64,000 bases of DNA from JAXGXJ01 sp050943595. Lineage in GTDB: Bacteria; Actinomycetota; Thermoleophilia; RBG-16-64-13. The notes beneath the pieces were generated by a model. It searched no databases. It saw only the letters and a list, made by a program, of their open reading frames with translations, and was not told where the DNA came from. Below, piece by piece: positions 50,598 to 57,765 of the stretch (positions are counted from its first letter, which is position 1; every line of letters begins with the position of its first letter). Made by a program: the position numbers and the translations under genes. The stretch is taken from NCBI GenBank assembly GCA_050943595.1, contig JBMNPM010000003.1, positions 1 through 64,000 on the forward strand. Reading direction: 5' to 3'.

Positions 50598-50754
50598 GGC
50601 TGCTGAAATATGACGCTTCGCCGCCAGAACGCGATCAGCACGCGCGAGAGAAGGATAGAGGAAGCGCGAATAGCAGCGCTATTCGCGCGATCGATGACGT
50701 ACTATCGTGCTACTCAGCGCGTTCCGGTGGCCGGGGCTTCGTTTTTCAGCAGCC
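50598..50754. mobile_element. MITE-like palindromic element, copy B (inverted relative to copy A)
   Basis: 157 bp bounded by GGCTGCTGAAATATG and, at the right end, the complement of GGCTGCTGAAAAACG. The central hairpin GCGCGAATAG and CTATTCGCGC (here with loop CAGCG) is identical in its arms to copy A. The element lies between the TAG stop of the PilV-like gene and, four bases after its end, the ATG of the next pilin-like gene. The reading frame of that next gene is open across the whole element. Confidence 0.75.
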
Positions 50755-50758
50755 ATCT

Positions 50759-51355
50759 ATGCTGTCGCCGTCGGGCGGCAGCTCCGGCTTCAGTCTTATA
50801 GAGGTGCTGTTGGCCCTTGCGTTGACGCTCTGTCTGGCTGTAGCCATCGCGCCTCTGATGACCTCTTTACAGAGTGTCGGTGTGGAGCAGACGGATCGGT
50901 CAATACAAGCACTGCAGGCCAGAGTGGCATTCGCCCGCTTTGAGAGGGACCTGCGCCTTGCGGGTGGGGGAGACTGTCCGTTCCCCACAAGCGGTGCTCT
51001 TCTTGAAGCTATGCCCTCCCAGGTGGTGTTCGTCGTGCCTACACCGGTCGAATCTGCACCTATCCTGGTGGAATGGGAGATCGCGGGTTCCCGTCTCATG
51101 CGACGCTCGGGGCCGTGTCCACGAACGCACCCTGGGCTGTTTGTGCCGGGACTGTTCTCCGACAACAAGACCATGCTGGAAGGTGTGGGCGCCGGTAGTG
51201 GGTTCTCTTATCGCATCGGCTCTCGCGTCCTCGAGCCCCCCTTGACAGCCCAGGAACGAGCCGTAGTCGACACTATCGCCCTCGATCTCCGGGTGGCACC
51301 GTCCAGCCTGGGAAAGCTCCAGCCCCTGGCGACTGTGGGCCGGGTCGGGCGTTGA
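50759..51355 (+). CDS. PilW-like minor pilin
   Basis: A 198-residue protein with the prepilin signal GGSSG followed by FSLIEVLLALALTLCLAVAI (Glu at +5), an amphipathic region (SIQALQARVAFARFERDLRL) typical of PilW/GspJ proteins, and a beta-rich remainder. The ATG at 50759 lies four bases beyond MITE copy B and has no ordinary ribosome-binding site; the frame is open back to 50573 through the element, so a longer start inside the MITE is possible and the original start region may have been replaced. The stop overlaps the TTG of the next gene. Confidence 0.75.
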   Translation: MLSPSGGSSGFSLIEVLLALALTLCLAVAIAPLMTSLQSVGVEQTDRSIQALQARVAFARFERDLRLAGGGDCPFPTSGALLEAMPSQVVFVVPTPVESAPILVEWEIAGSRLMRRSGPCPRTHPGLFVPGLFSDNKTMLEGVGAGSGFSYRIGSRVLEPPLTAQERAVVDTIALDLRVAPSSLGKLQPLATVGRVGR

Positions 51356-52416
51356 ACGCCCGTCACGGAGCACGGTGGAGATCTTCTCCACAACACCGGT
51401 ACTGCCCGGACGAATCCTGCGGTGCATGTGATCGTGGCTCGGCCGTGCTTCTGATGTTGATCTTCTGCCTGGTGGTAGCCGTAGTCGTGCAGGGACTGAG
51501 TGCCGTCACCCTGATTTCCCAACGGGCCGTCCACGACGAGACCGCTGGACGCGCGAGGCTGGGTGAGAAGGAATCAGCGTTGGCCGGTGTGAGGCAGACT
51601 CTCCTGGAGCAGTGGCGACCGTTGGCTCCCACCTGGTCTGACACGACGGACCATGCTGAGGCAGTAGCTACAGAGAGCCTGGCCGAGGAGATACCCGGAA
51701 GTCAAGGATGGCTCATGAGAGCGACTGTTCGTCAGGATCCCTCTCTGTCTCGCATGATGGTCTCGGCAACACTGGAGCGGGGGCAAGACGGCCTCGACCT
51801 ACCACTCGCCGCCGTGGTCGCCCATGCGGTGACCGCATCACCCGAGCGGGAGTGGCCCGCGGTAGATATTGAGTCAAACAGAGACGCAGCAAACGGTGGG
51901 TCCGAGCAGACGACGGCAGAGGCACCTTGCTACCTCCGTGACCACCCAGTCGAAGGGTTGCTCGGCTCTGCCTGCGTTCTCACATCTCTGCGCGCCGACT
52001 GGCACCTCGACCGTGGCTGGAGTGAAGTCGTCCCGCACACCCAAAACTCTAAACCTACGACGGTCGCCGCCGGAGATCACACCATCCTACTCGAAGGCCG
52101 TTCTGGGACTGTGGTGGAGCTGCCCTCGATCCGTGACGCTGGAGGGCCCGACACGCCCCTATTGATGGTCATCGTGGGCGGAGCCGACCTCGACGTTCAG
52201 GGGAGGGGAGACCTACATGGGGTGATCGTGGCGGACAGAGGTTCAGTCCTGCTTGACGGCACGGTGCTGCACGGCGCCGTCTTCGCAACCGAGGAGGTCG
52301 ACTTAGGGGAGACGGGACGAGTACTTTTCAACCGTCATGCGCTACGCTGGGCGACTGATGGATCCTTGGACCGTGTCAGACTTGTTCCAGGAACGCGCCG
52401 CGAAAAAATCGAATAG
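51352..52416 (+). CDS. PilX-like pilus-associated protein
   Basis: A 354-residue protein with one N-terminal hydrophobic segment (SAVLLMLIFCLVVAVVVQGL, about residues 30-49) in the style of PilX-type pilus assembly proteins, which lack the Glu+5 prepilin motif. A long extracytoplasmic part follows; its last 100 residues (VGGADLDVQGRGDLHGVIVA, GSVLLDGTVLHGAVFA) have short repeated Gly-x-hydrophobic strands like a small beta-solenoid. The start is TTG at 51352, overlapping the preceding stop as TTGA. It ends the pilus group. Confidence 0.6.
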   Translation: MNARHGARWRSSPQHRYCPDESCGACDRGSAVLLMLIFCLVVAVVVQGLSAVTLISQRAVHDETAGRARLGEKESALAGVRQTLLEQWRPLAPTWSDTTDHAEAVATESLAEEIPGSQGWLMRATVRQDPSLSRMMVSATLERGQDGLDLPLAAVVAHAVTASPEREWPAVDIESNRDAANGGSEQTTAEAPCYLRDHPVEGLLGSACVLTSLRADWHLDRGWSEVVPHTQNSKPTTVAAGDHTILLEGRSGTVVELPSIRDAGGPDTPLLMVIVGGADLDVQGRGDLHGVIVADRGSVLLDGTVLHGAVFATEEVDLGETGRVLFNRHALRWATDGSLDRVRLVPGTRREKIE

Positions 52417-52427
52417 CACCGTAACGG

Positions 52428-52433
52428 TATACT
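52428..52433 (+). promoter_or_regulatory. -10 element giving a probably leaderless transcript
   Basis: TATACT at 52428-52433 lies seven bases before the ATG at 52440, so transcription would begin at or next to the start codon. No clear -35 is visible. Confidence 0.4.
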
Positions 52434-52439
52434 GAGGTC

Positions 52440-52907
52440 ATGGCAAGAGACAGACGAAAACTCGATAAGGCCAACGATTCGTGGCGCAGCCTACGTCAGC
52501 GACTCCATCTGGAGTGTCGCGAATGCGAGGTCATATGCGAGCGCGTGGTTTCTCCGTGGCACTGCCTCAGGAGTTCGTGCCATTTCGTATACGTCTATGA
52601 AGAGATGGGCACTACGTATTTTGGCTGCCTTCATAAGATCTTTAGCCCCGAATTGGATATGGCCGCGTTTCTAACGGCTTGTACCAAACGAGGGAGGGCA
52701 GCTGATCCGTATGGGTACCTGCGTGTGGCCTGTATGCCGCGGCCTGAGTGCGCCATCAAGATCGAGCGTGCATATGAGTGCCTGGCTGCGCCGGGTTGTT
52801 GCTGCAACCCAACCTTTTTTCTACCCATCGATGGGTCATCCGCCGAGGCTATCCGTCTCACGGCCAACACCCTGCCGCCGGAAACCGACCGCGGTTCCCA
52901 GAGATAA
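52440..52907 (+). CDS. Cysteine-rich protein of unknown function
   Basis: I do not recognise this 155-residue protein. It contains 13 cysteines, including CRECEVIC near residue 26 and a CCC run near residue 120, spaced unlike a single classical zinc finger. It has no signal peptide or membrane segment, and the N-terminus is basic (ARDRRKLDKAND). The Cys pattern suggests zinc or iron-sulfur binding. It sits between the pilus genes and rnz with its own -10 element; the next start (rnz, TTG 52920) is 12 bases after its stop, so both probably share a transcript. Confidence 0.65.
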   Translation: MARDRRKLDKANDSWRSLRQRLHLECRECEVICERVVSPWHCLRSSCHFVYVYEEMGTTYFGCLHKIFSPELDMAAFLTACTKRGRAADPYGYLRVACMPRPECAIKIERAYECLAAPGCCCNPTFFLPIDGSSAEAIRLTANTLPPETDRGSQR

Positions 52908-52919
52908 CCGGAGAACCGC

Positions 52920-53852
52920 TTGGATCTACGCCTGCTCTTTCTCGGAACCGCCGGTGCGACCCCAACTGTCGACAGGGGATGCAGTGCCACCCTTCTTATC
53001 CGGGGAGGAGAGAGGATACTCATCGACTGTGGAGAGGGCACCCAACGCCAGTTGATGAAGTCGGCCGGGCTGGCTCGTATCAACATGATCCTCCTCACCC
53101 ATCTTCACGGTGATCATTATCTAGGGCTTCCCGGACTGCTCAAGACTTGGAGTCTGATGGGTAGGACCGAGCCGTTGCTGCTCTACGGTCCCGACGGTCT
53201 CTATGAGCTTATGCGTGACGCCGAACGGCTCATCGGCCGACCCCACTTCCCCCTACTGGTCGAAGAAGCGGCTCCCGGAATAGTGCTCGAAGGGGAGGAC
53301 TACTGGTTGAAGGCGGCTTCGGTGGACCACGGAATCCCCGGATTGGCGTGGTGTCTGGAGGAGCAGAGTCGCCCCGGCCTCTTCCGTCCTGAATGGGCCA
53401 CCGCTCTGGGGGTAGCGCCTGGCCCCGCTTTCGGCCGGCTGCAGAGGGGGGAGACCGTAGTGACAGTGGATGGCCGTGAAGTGCATCCCGGCGAGGTCAT
53501 GGAATCGTCACGGCAGGGACGGAAGGTGGTGGTGAGTGGGGATACGCGGCCGGCCGATACCGTCATCACACTGGCCACCGGCGCATCGGTCTTGGTTCAT
53601 GAAGCCACCTTCGGCTGGGACGAGAACGATCGCGCCATCGAGACGCGTCATTCGACGGCCCGCGAAGCCGCTGAGGTAGCCCGCGCGGCCGGTGTGGGCC
53701 TGCTCGTGCTCACACACATCAGCTCTCGACACAATTGGCGGGAGTTACGTGCCGAAGCCAGGGCCGTGTTCCCCAACACCGTATTGCCGCGCGATTTCGA
53801 TGTGCTTATGGTCCCCTATCCTGAAAAAGGGGTCGCTCACATCGAGAGATGA
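52920..53852 (+). CDS. rnz: Ribonuclease Z
   Basis: tRNA 3'-end endonuclease (tRNase Z), needed where CCA is not encoded; the tRNA-Arg just downstream indeed lacks an encoded CCA. The 310-residue protein has the start LRLLFLGTAGATPTVDRG, DCGEGTQRQL, the zinc motif THLHGDHYLGLPGLL (His near 61-66), the PxKxGG-like flexible arm region around ATALGVAPGPAFGRLQRG, VVVSGDTRPAD, HEATF and LTHISSRH. The TTG at 52920 follows GGAG. Stop codon lies in a 16-bp tandem duplication. Confidence 0.93.
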   Translation: MDLRLLFLGTAGATPTVDRGCSATLLIRGGERILIDCGEGTQRQLMKSAGLARINMILLTHLHGDHYLGLPGLLKTWSLMGRTEPLLLYGPDGLYELMRDAERLIGRPHFPLLVEEAAPGIVLEGEDYWLKAASVDHGIPGLAWCLEEQSRPGLFRPEWATALGVAPGPAFGRLQRGETVVTVDGREVHPGEVMESSRQGRKVVVSGDTRPADTVITLATGASVLVHEATFGWDENDRAIETRHSTAREAAEVARAAGVGLLVLTHISSRHNWRELRAEARAVFPNTVLPRDFDVLMVPYPEKGVAHIER

Positions 53853-53878
53853 GAGAAACTGCAGATGAGAAAAACTGT
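53847..53878. repeat. Tandem duplication over the rnz stop codon (2 x 16 bp)
   Basis: AGATGAGAGAAACTGC (53847-53862) followed by AGATGAGAAAAACTGT (53863-53878), 14 of 16 identical. The TGA stop (53850-53852) is in the first unit. Confidence 0.75.
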
Positions 53879-53922
53879 GGCAGACGTTCGGGGCGCAGTC
53901 TGGCGGGCAGGCCGCGAATCGG

Positions 53923-53928
53923 TATAAT
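53923..53928 (+). promoter_or_regulatory. -10 element upstream of tRNA-Arg
   Basis: A perfect TATAAT about 55 bases before the tRNA 5' end. The -35 region is weak (CTGGCG at 17-base spacing). Confidence 0.45.
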
Positions 53929-53983
53929 GGCCACTCGGCGTCGCCTCTCCTGAGTCTTGGGGGGCGGATCAGACGTTTTTCGT

Positions 53984-54056
53984 GCCCACGTAGCTCAGGG
54001 GATAGAGCACTGGCCTCCGGAGCCAGGTGTCGCAGGTTCGAATCCTGCCGTGGGCA
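53984..54056 (+). tRNA. tRNA-Arg (anticodon CCG)
   Basis: A complete cloverleaf: acceptor GCCCACG pairs with CGTGGGC followed by discriminator A; D-arm GCTCAGGGGATAGAGC; anticodon arm CTGGC-CTCCGGA-GCCAG with T33 and anticodon CCG, reading CGG; T-arm GCAGG-TTCGAAT-CCTGC. CCA is not encoded. The 3' end of lipB on the other strand runs into this gene. Confidence 0.95.
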
Positions 54057-54834
54057 CTTCCTCCTTGTGGGGCTGCAGGCCCAGTACCTCCTCCACCTGG
54101 TCATAGGAGACGGTGCGTAGGAGTGACCACTCCCAGCGGAACACCGCCCGCGCCGCCTGGAGGTAGCGGGCTTTGATGTCCCCCATAGTGTGCTCTTGCG
54201 CAGTGAGCTTCTTGACGCTGGTCTGTCTCAAAGCGGGATCGCCACACGATACAATGAGATCAAACTGCGATAGATCGATATCGACATTGAGCGATGTGCC
54301 GTGACTGGCCACCCAGCGCTGACAACGCAGACCGACAGAGGCGATCTTGTCTTCACCGACGTAGACGCCGGGACACCCCTTCGCCCTCGTAGCTGCTATT
54401 CCCAAGCCTTCGAGAAGTACTATCAGCACTTCTTCCAGGTCCCGCACATAGGCAGACAGATTGCGACGAGGGATGGGAACGATGGGGTAGCTGACCAGTT
54501 GGCCCGGGGCATGGAGCGTCGCTCGACCGCCGCGCTCGCTGTTCACCACCGAGAGATGGGGCCACTGGTCAAAGCGTCCCAGGCCATGGATCTCCGGCAG
54601 ACTAAGGTCCGACATTTGGAGGTCCTGCCGCCCCGCCCGGGTGCCCAGGGTAATGACAGGTTCGTGCTCCAGCAGGAGCAACACGCCATCCAGATCTCCT
54701 TCCGCCACTCGATCGCGCAGTCGGCCCTGTAGGTTCTGCACGGCCTCGTAGGGGGTGACACCTAGGTCGAGCACAGGAAGGCGCAGTGGCGGTCGATCAC
54801 CTTTCGTCGATGTTGACACCTTGTGGTCGGTCAC
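53995..54834 (-). CDS. lipB: Octanoyl-ACP:protein octanoyltransferase LipB
   Basis: LipB transfers octanoyl groups to lipoyl domains in lipoic acid synthesis. Motifs: LLLLEHEPVITLGTRAG, the RGGRATLHAPGQLVSYPIV segment, KIASVGLRCQRWVASHGTSL with the catalytic Lys, and the catalytic Cys in IVSCGDPALRQTSV (about residue 196). The GTG at 54834 is preceded by GAAAGGGGG; a GTG at 54870 is an alternative. The family is about 210-250 residues; here the frame runs on to 279 because its last 20 or so codons, ending in PTAGFEPATPGSGGQCSIP, are antisense to tRNA-Arg. lipA is not in the window. Confidence 0.9.
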   Translation of the reverse strand: MTDHKVSTSTKGDRPPLRLPVLDLGVTPYEAVQNLQGRLRDRVAEGDLDGVLLLLEHEPVITLGTRAGRQDLQMSDLSLPEIHGLGRFDQWPHLSVVNSERGGRATLHAPGQLVSYPIVPIPRRNLSAYVRDLEEVLIVLLEGLGIAATRAKGCPGVYVGEDKIASVGLRCQRWVASHGTSLNVDIDLSQFDLIVSCGDPALRQTSVKKLTAQEHTMGDIKARYLQAARAVFRWEWSLLRTVSYDQVEEVLGLQPHKEEVPTAGFEPATPGSGGQCSIP

Positions 54835-54906
54835 TATGCGGCGCCCCCTTTCAACCGAGTTTGAACCCACCCATCCCGGTTGCGTCGTCTACAACTCTCT
54901 CCCGCG

Positions 54907-54947
54907 GGTCTTGAGGTCGTGCGCCTTCCTGTGAGAGACTCAAGACC
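54907..54947. repeat. Inverted repeat between lipB and the zinc-ribbon gene
   Basis: GGTCTTGAG (54907-54915) and CTCAAGACC (54939-54947), 23 bases apart, in the divergent intergenic region. It could be an operator or a hairpin; a TACGAT -10-like hexamer follows at 54954. Confidence 0.45.
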
Positions 54948-54985
54948 ACACGTTACGATACAGCATCGAATATCCGGGAGGATTG

Positions 54986-55207
54986 GTGGCCAAAAAGAAG
55001 TATGACCCTCTCTGGGAGGTCGTTGGTGAGAAGAACCCACTTCAAGGGACTGAGCCCTGTGTCGACGCCGTCTGCCCCTGGTGCCGGGTTACCGTACATC
55101 TTGGGAACAAAGTAGCCGCGCGTGAGACCTATGAATGCGGTCTCTGTGGTGCACTCTCCAGTGTGGTTATCGAGGGAGGACGTCCAACGCTCCAGCGCGT
55201 GGAGTAA
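54986..55207 (+). CDS. Zinc-ribbon miniprotein of unknown function
   Basis: A 73-residue protein with two C-x2-C knuckles, CPWC (about residue 29) and CGLC (about 50), preceded by one more Cys, so most likely a zinc ribbon. The sequence opens VAKKKYDPLWEVVGEKNPLQ. GGGAGG lies five bases before the GTG at 54986; a TTG directly in front is the alternative. It is transcribed away from lipB and towards the polysaccharide deacetylase gene. I know no function for it. Confidence 0.7.
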   Translation: MAKKKYDPLWEVVGEKNPLQGTEPCVDAVCPWCRVTVHLGNKVAARETYECGLCGALSSVVIEGGRPTLQRVE

Positions 55208-55224
55208 GTGTGTGGAGTAGGCGT
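55199..55224. repeat. Tandem duplication over a stop codon (2 x 13 bp)
   Basis: GTGGAGTAAGTGT (55199-55211) followed by GTGGAGTAGGCGT (55212-55224), 11 of 13 identical. The TAA stop of the zinc-ribbon gene is in the first unit. Confidence 0.65.
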
Positions 55225-55234
55225 GATTGGCGGT

Positions 55235-55258
55235 CCATGCCGACTGCAGTCGGCATGG
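55235..55258. terminator. Perfect 24-nt palindrome between convergent genes
   Basis: CCATGCCGACTG followed directly by its complement CAGTCGGCATGG. It lies between the ends of two convergent genes and could act as a bidirectional terminator or as a protein-binding dyad; there is no T-run on either side. Confidence 0.45.
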
Positions 55259-55292
55259 CGATTCAGAATAGGGGCAACCTGCAGCCGATCAA

Positions 55293-56387
55293 TCAGTAAC
55301 GGACCACGGGACGACCGAGATCATCGGCCAAGTCGCCCAACTCATCGGCCAACTGGGCGGGGGCGGATACCGTCCAGGGATCTCCATCCGATATGTAGCG
55401 CAGTTCCGGGCGATCCTTGAATCTCTGGATGGCCTTGGGCAGATAGTCTGCGGTGCCTGTGATGCGCGGGATGTGTAGCGGATCGAATTTGACCGAGAAC
55501 GGCGACGGCGAGGGAGTATCGCCCAGTGCCAGTGCGGCAGTATAACCATACGTGGTCCCCTCGTACTCCCCTCGTGCGAGGATGCCGACATCGGCAGGAT
55601 ATTCCCCATACGGTATGGCGATGCTGGTCACCGTGTAACCACCGCCGATGAGGTCTTCCAGCATCGACTTTGATTGGGCCAGTTGCTTGACTGCCTCATT
55701 TGTGCTTGCCTTCTTGAGGTTCAGATGAGTCACGGTATGGCTGGCCACCTCATAGCCCCAGTCGACGAGGTTGTGCAGTTTTTCCCGCTGCCGATCGGGT
55801 TGACCAAAGATCACCCGTTCTTTGGGTACTACATCGAGCAGGCACGCGAAAGTACCCCGTGAAGCCCAACCACCTGCTTCTACGGCCGCCTGCATGATGC
55901 CTACAGCTGACTTGGGATCGACAGTGCCGTCGTCGAGAATGCGGTATTGGCCCGGGCTGGAGTCATCGAAGGTGATGGCCACCGGTGACGTACCAGCTGG
56001 GATATCGATATTTCCCGAGACAAGGTCGCGTACATTGATGGGGTAAAAGCCCTCAGACTTAAGAAGGGCGATGTCATTGCGGAAGTTCTCCGGCGTACGC
56101 GTCAATTTCGTCTCTTCGGTGTCGATGAGGTGATACATCAACACCAACACCTGCCCCATTTCGTTGGCGCCTATGGCGCGGGCATGTTCCGGGGTCATGG
56201 GTTCAGAGGAGCTGCCGTCCGACCCCGTCTGCGCAGATGATCCGGCCGAGTCGGCAGCCTCGGCGGTAGCCACAACCTGGGCGGTCTCATGGTCCGATCC
56301 GCCGAACGCCAGCCCAGAAATCAAACCCAGGAAAGCCCCCAGACCAAAGCTGACTATCAAGAAGCGGAGGAGTTTATTACGCCACAT
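55293..56387 (-). CDS. Polysaccharide deacetylase family protein (exported)
   Basis: A 364-residue extracytoplasmic protein with an N-terminal signal or anchor (LLRFLIVSFGLGAFLGLISG), an acidic Ser-rich linker and a NodB-homology domain. The metal/catalytic motifs are VAITFDDSSP (Asp pair near residue 140) and SHTVTHLN (H-x3-H near 215), then IAIPYGEYPADV. The catalytic Asp-Asp and His-His set is present, so activity on a cell-wall or capsule polysaccharide is plausible, but the exact substrate is unknown. It is divergent from the DUF4015 gene, the two starts being only 44 bases apart, and the pair may act together at the cell surface. Confidence 0.88.
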   Translation of the reverse strand: MWRNKLLRFLIVSFGLGAFLGLISGLAFGGSDHETAQVVATAEAADSAGSSAQTGSDGSSSEPMTPEHARAIGANEMGQVLVLMYHLIDTEETKLTRTPENFRNDIALLKSEGFYPINVRDLVSGNIDIPAGTSPVAITFDDSSPGQYRILDDGTVDPKSAVGIMQAAVEAGGWASRGTFACLLDVVPKERVIFGQPDRQREKLHNLVDWGYEVASHTVTHLNLKKASTNEAVKQLAQSKSMLEDLIGGGYTVTSIAIPYGEYPADVGILARGEYEGTTYGYTAALALGDTPSPSPFSVKFDPLHIPRITGTADYLPKAIQRFKDRPELRYISDGDPWTVSAPAQLADELGDLADDLGRPVVRY

Positions 56388-56414
56388 GTCGCGGAGTGTA
56401 CCAGATGCCTCTGT

Positions 56415-56420
56415 TAGAAT
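56415..56420 (+). promoter_or_regulatory. -10 element just before the DUF4015 gene
   Basis: TAGAAT lies 11 bases before the ATG at 56432, so the transcript would have about five leader bases. No ribosome-binding site is present, consistent with near-leaderless translation. Confidence 0.35.
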
Positions 56421-56431
56421 GCTCCGACATC

Positions 56432-57682
56432 ATGGCGACAGGACATTCGAACAACCGCGCTCGTTCCTCCTCCCGCTCGGCCTCTAAGCGAAAGGCCGCC
56501 AAGCGTCGTTTGACCGTCAGCCTTGCAGGCGCGGTTCTTGCGTTCGCCGTGGGGTTCTTGCTCCTCTGGTCTCTGGGGAGTTGGCTGGTAGGCGGCGGGG
56601 GGTTCCCCGGCGGTTCTGAGGACAATGTTGTGTCGGCCCCTGCCGCAGTGCAGGCGGTGCACACTTACAATATCGAGCCACTGGTCGATCTGCGCGCTTT
56701 CCGGGATCTTTCCTATGAGCCCATCAAAGCCGTATACATGAGCAGCCATGCGGCCGGCTCATCTGCCTTCGTGGACAAACTCATCGGCTTGGCCGACCGC
56801 ACAGAGATCAATGCCCTCGTCATCGATGTCAAGGAAGACATGGGCTACCTCACGTACGAAGCCGATGTGCCCTTGGCCAAAGAACAGGGACTCATCGAGG
56901 AGCGCATCGAGGACATCGACGCCTTCATTGCGAGGCTGCAGGAGCACCATATTATCCCGATCGCCCGGGTCGTCTGCTTCAAAGACACGTTGTTGGCCAA
57001 GAAGCGGCCCGACTTGGCTGTGAAAAGGACGGGTGGCGAGATCTGGGCAGATTTTAAAGGGCTCAGCTACACCAACCCGTACAACCACGACGTCTGGGAA
57101 TACCTGGTACAGGTAGCTGAGGATGCTGCTCGCCGAGGCTTCCGTGAGATTCAGTTCGATTACGTACGCTTCCCCAGCGATGGGAAGATCTCTGAAGCCG
57201 TTTACCCCGGAGAGAATTCGAGCAAAGAGGATGCCATCGCCGCCTTTCTTGCCTACGCCCGTCCCCGGCTGGAGAAACTGGGCGTGTGGGTATCCGCCGA
57301 CGTGTTCGGGCTGACCGTCTACGTAAAGGACGACATGGGCATAGGCCAGAAGATCGAGAAGGTCAGCCGGAACGTCGATATCGTCTGCCCTATGGTCTAC
57401 CCGTCCCACTATGAGTCGGGCTCCTATGGATTAGAAAATCCCAATGCGGCTCCATACGAGACCATCACGGCTGCGATGAAGGACACCAAACGGCGTTTGG
57501 CCGGCACGGGAGCCATGGGGCGTCCGTGGCTGCAGGATTTCTCATACCGTGGCATCAATTACGGTGTAGCGGAGGTCAAGGCACAGATCAAAGCCTCTGA
57601 AGAGCAGGGATTCATGGAGTGGATCCTCTGGGACCCCTCCCTGGATTACATGGAAGGGGCTCTGCGCAGTCAGGAGGGTTGA
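56432..57682 (+). CDS. DUF4015 putative glycoside hydrolase, membrane-anchored
   Basis: A 416-residue protein of the DUF4015 family, predicted TIM-barrel glycoside hydrolases with unknown substrate. A basic, Ser/Arg-rich N-terminus is followed by one transmembrane segment (VLAFAVGFLLLWSLGSWLV, about residues 37-55) and the barrel: NALVIDVKEDMGYLTY, ARVVCFKDTLLAKKRPDLAV, EIQFDYVRFPSDG (candidate catalytic Asp near 243), WVSADVFGLT, VDIVCPMVYPSHY and WLQDF. The domain lies outside the cytoplasm. The divergent neighbour is a polysaccharide deacetylase, which suggests joint work on a surface polymer. Confidence 0.88.
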   Translation: MATGHSNNRARSSSRSASKRKAAKRRLTVSLAGAVLAFAVGFLLLWSLGSWLVGGGGFPGGSEDNVVSAPAAVQAVHTYNIEPLVDLRAFRDLSYEPIKAVYMSSHAAGSSAFVDKLIGLADRTEINALVIDVKEDMGYLTYEADVPLAKEQGLIEERIEDIDAFIARLQEHHIIPIARVVCFKDTLLAKKRPDLAVKRTGGEIWADFKGLSYTNPYNHDVWEYLVQVAEDAARRGFREIQFDYVRFPSDGKISEAVYPGENSSKEDAIAAFLAYARPRLEKLGVWVSADVFGLTVYVKDDMGIGQKIEKVSRNVDIVCPMVYPSHYESGSYGLENPNAAPYETITAAMKDTKRRLAGTGAMGRPWLQDFSYRGINYGVAEVKAQIKASEEQGFMEWILWDPSLDYMEGALRSQEG

Positions 57683-57765
57683 CTCTGCATCGGAGGAGGG
57701 AGCCTGCGTACGAGGATCATGTATGAGAACCACGAGTATATGTATACGCGAACTGGAGGCAGAAC

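Noticed and set aside
53745..54104. Minus-strand frame reading CPRQDSNLRHLAPEAS
   Set aside because: Classic tRNA-antisense artefact produced by the tRNA-Arg gene.
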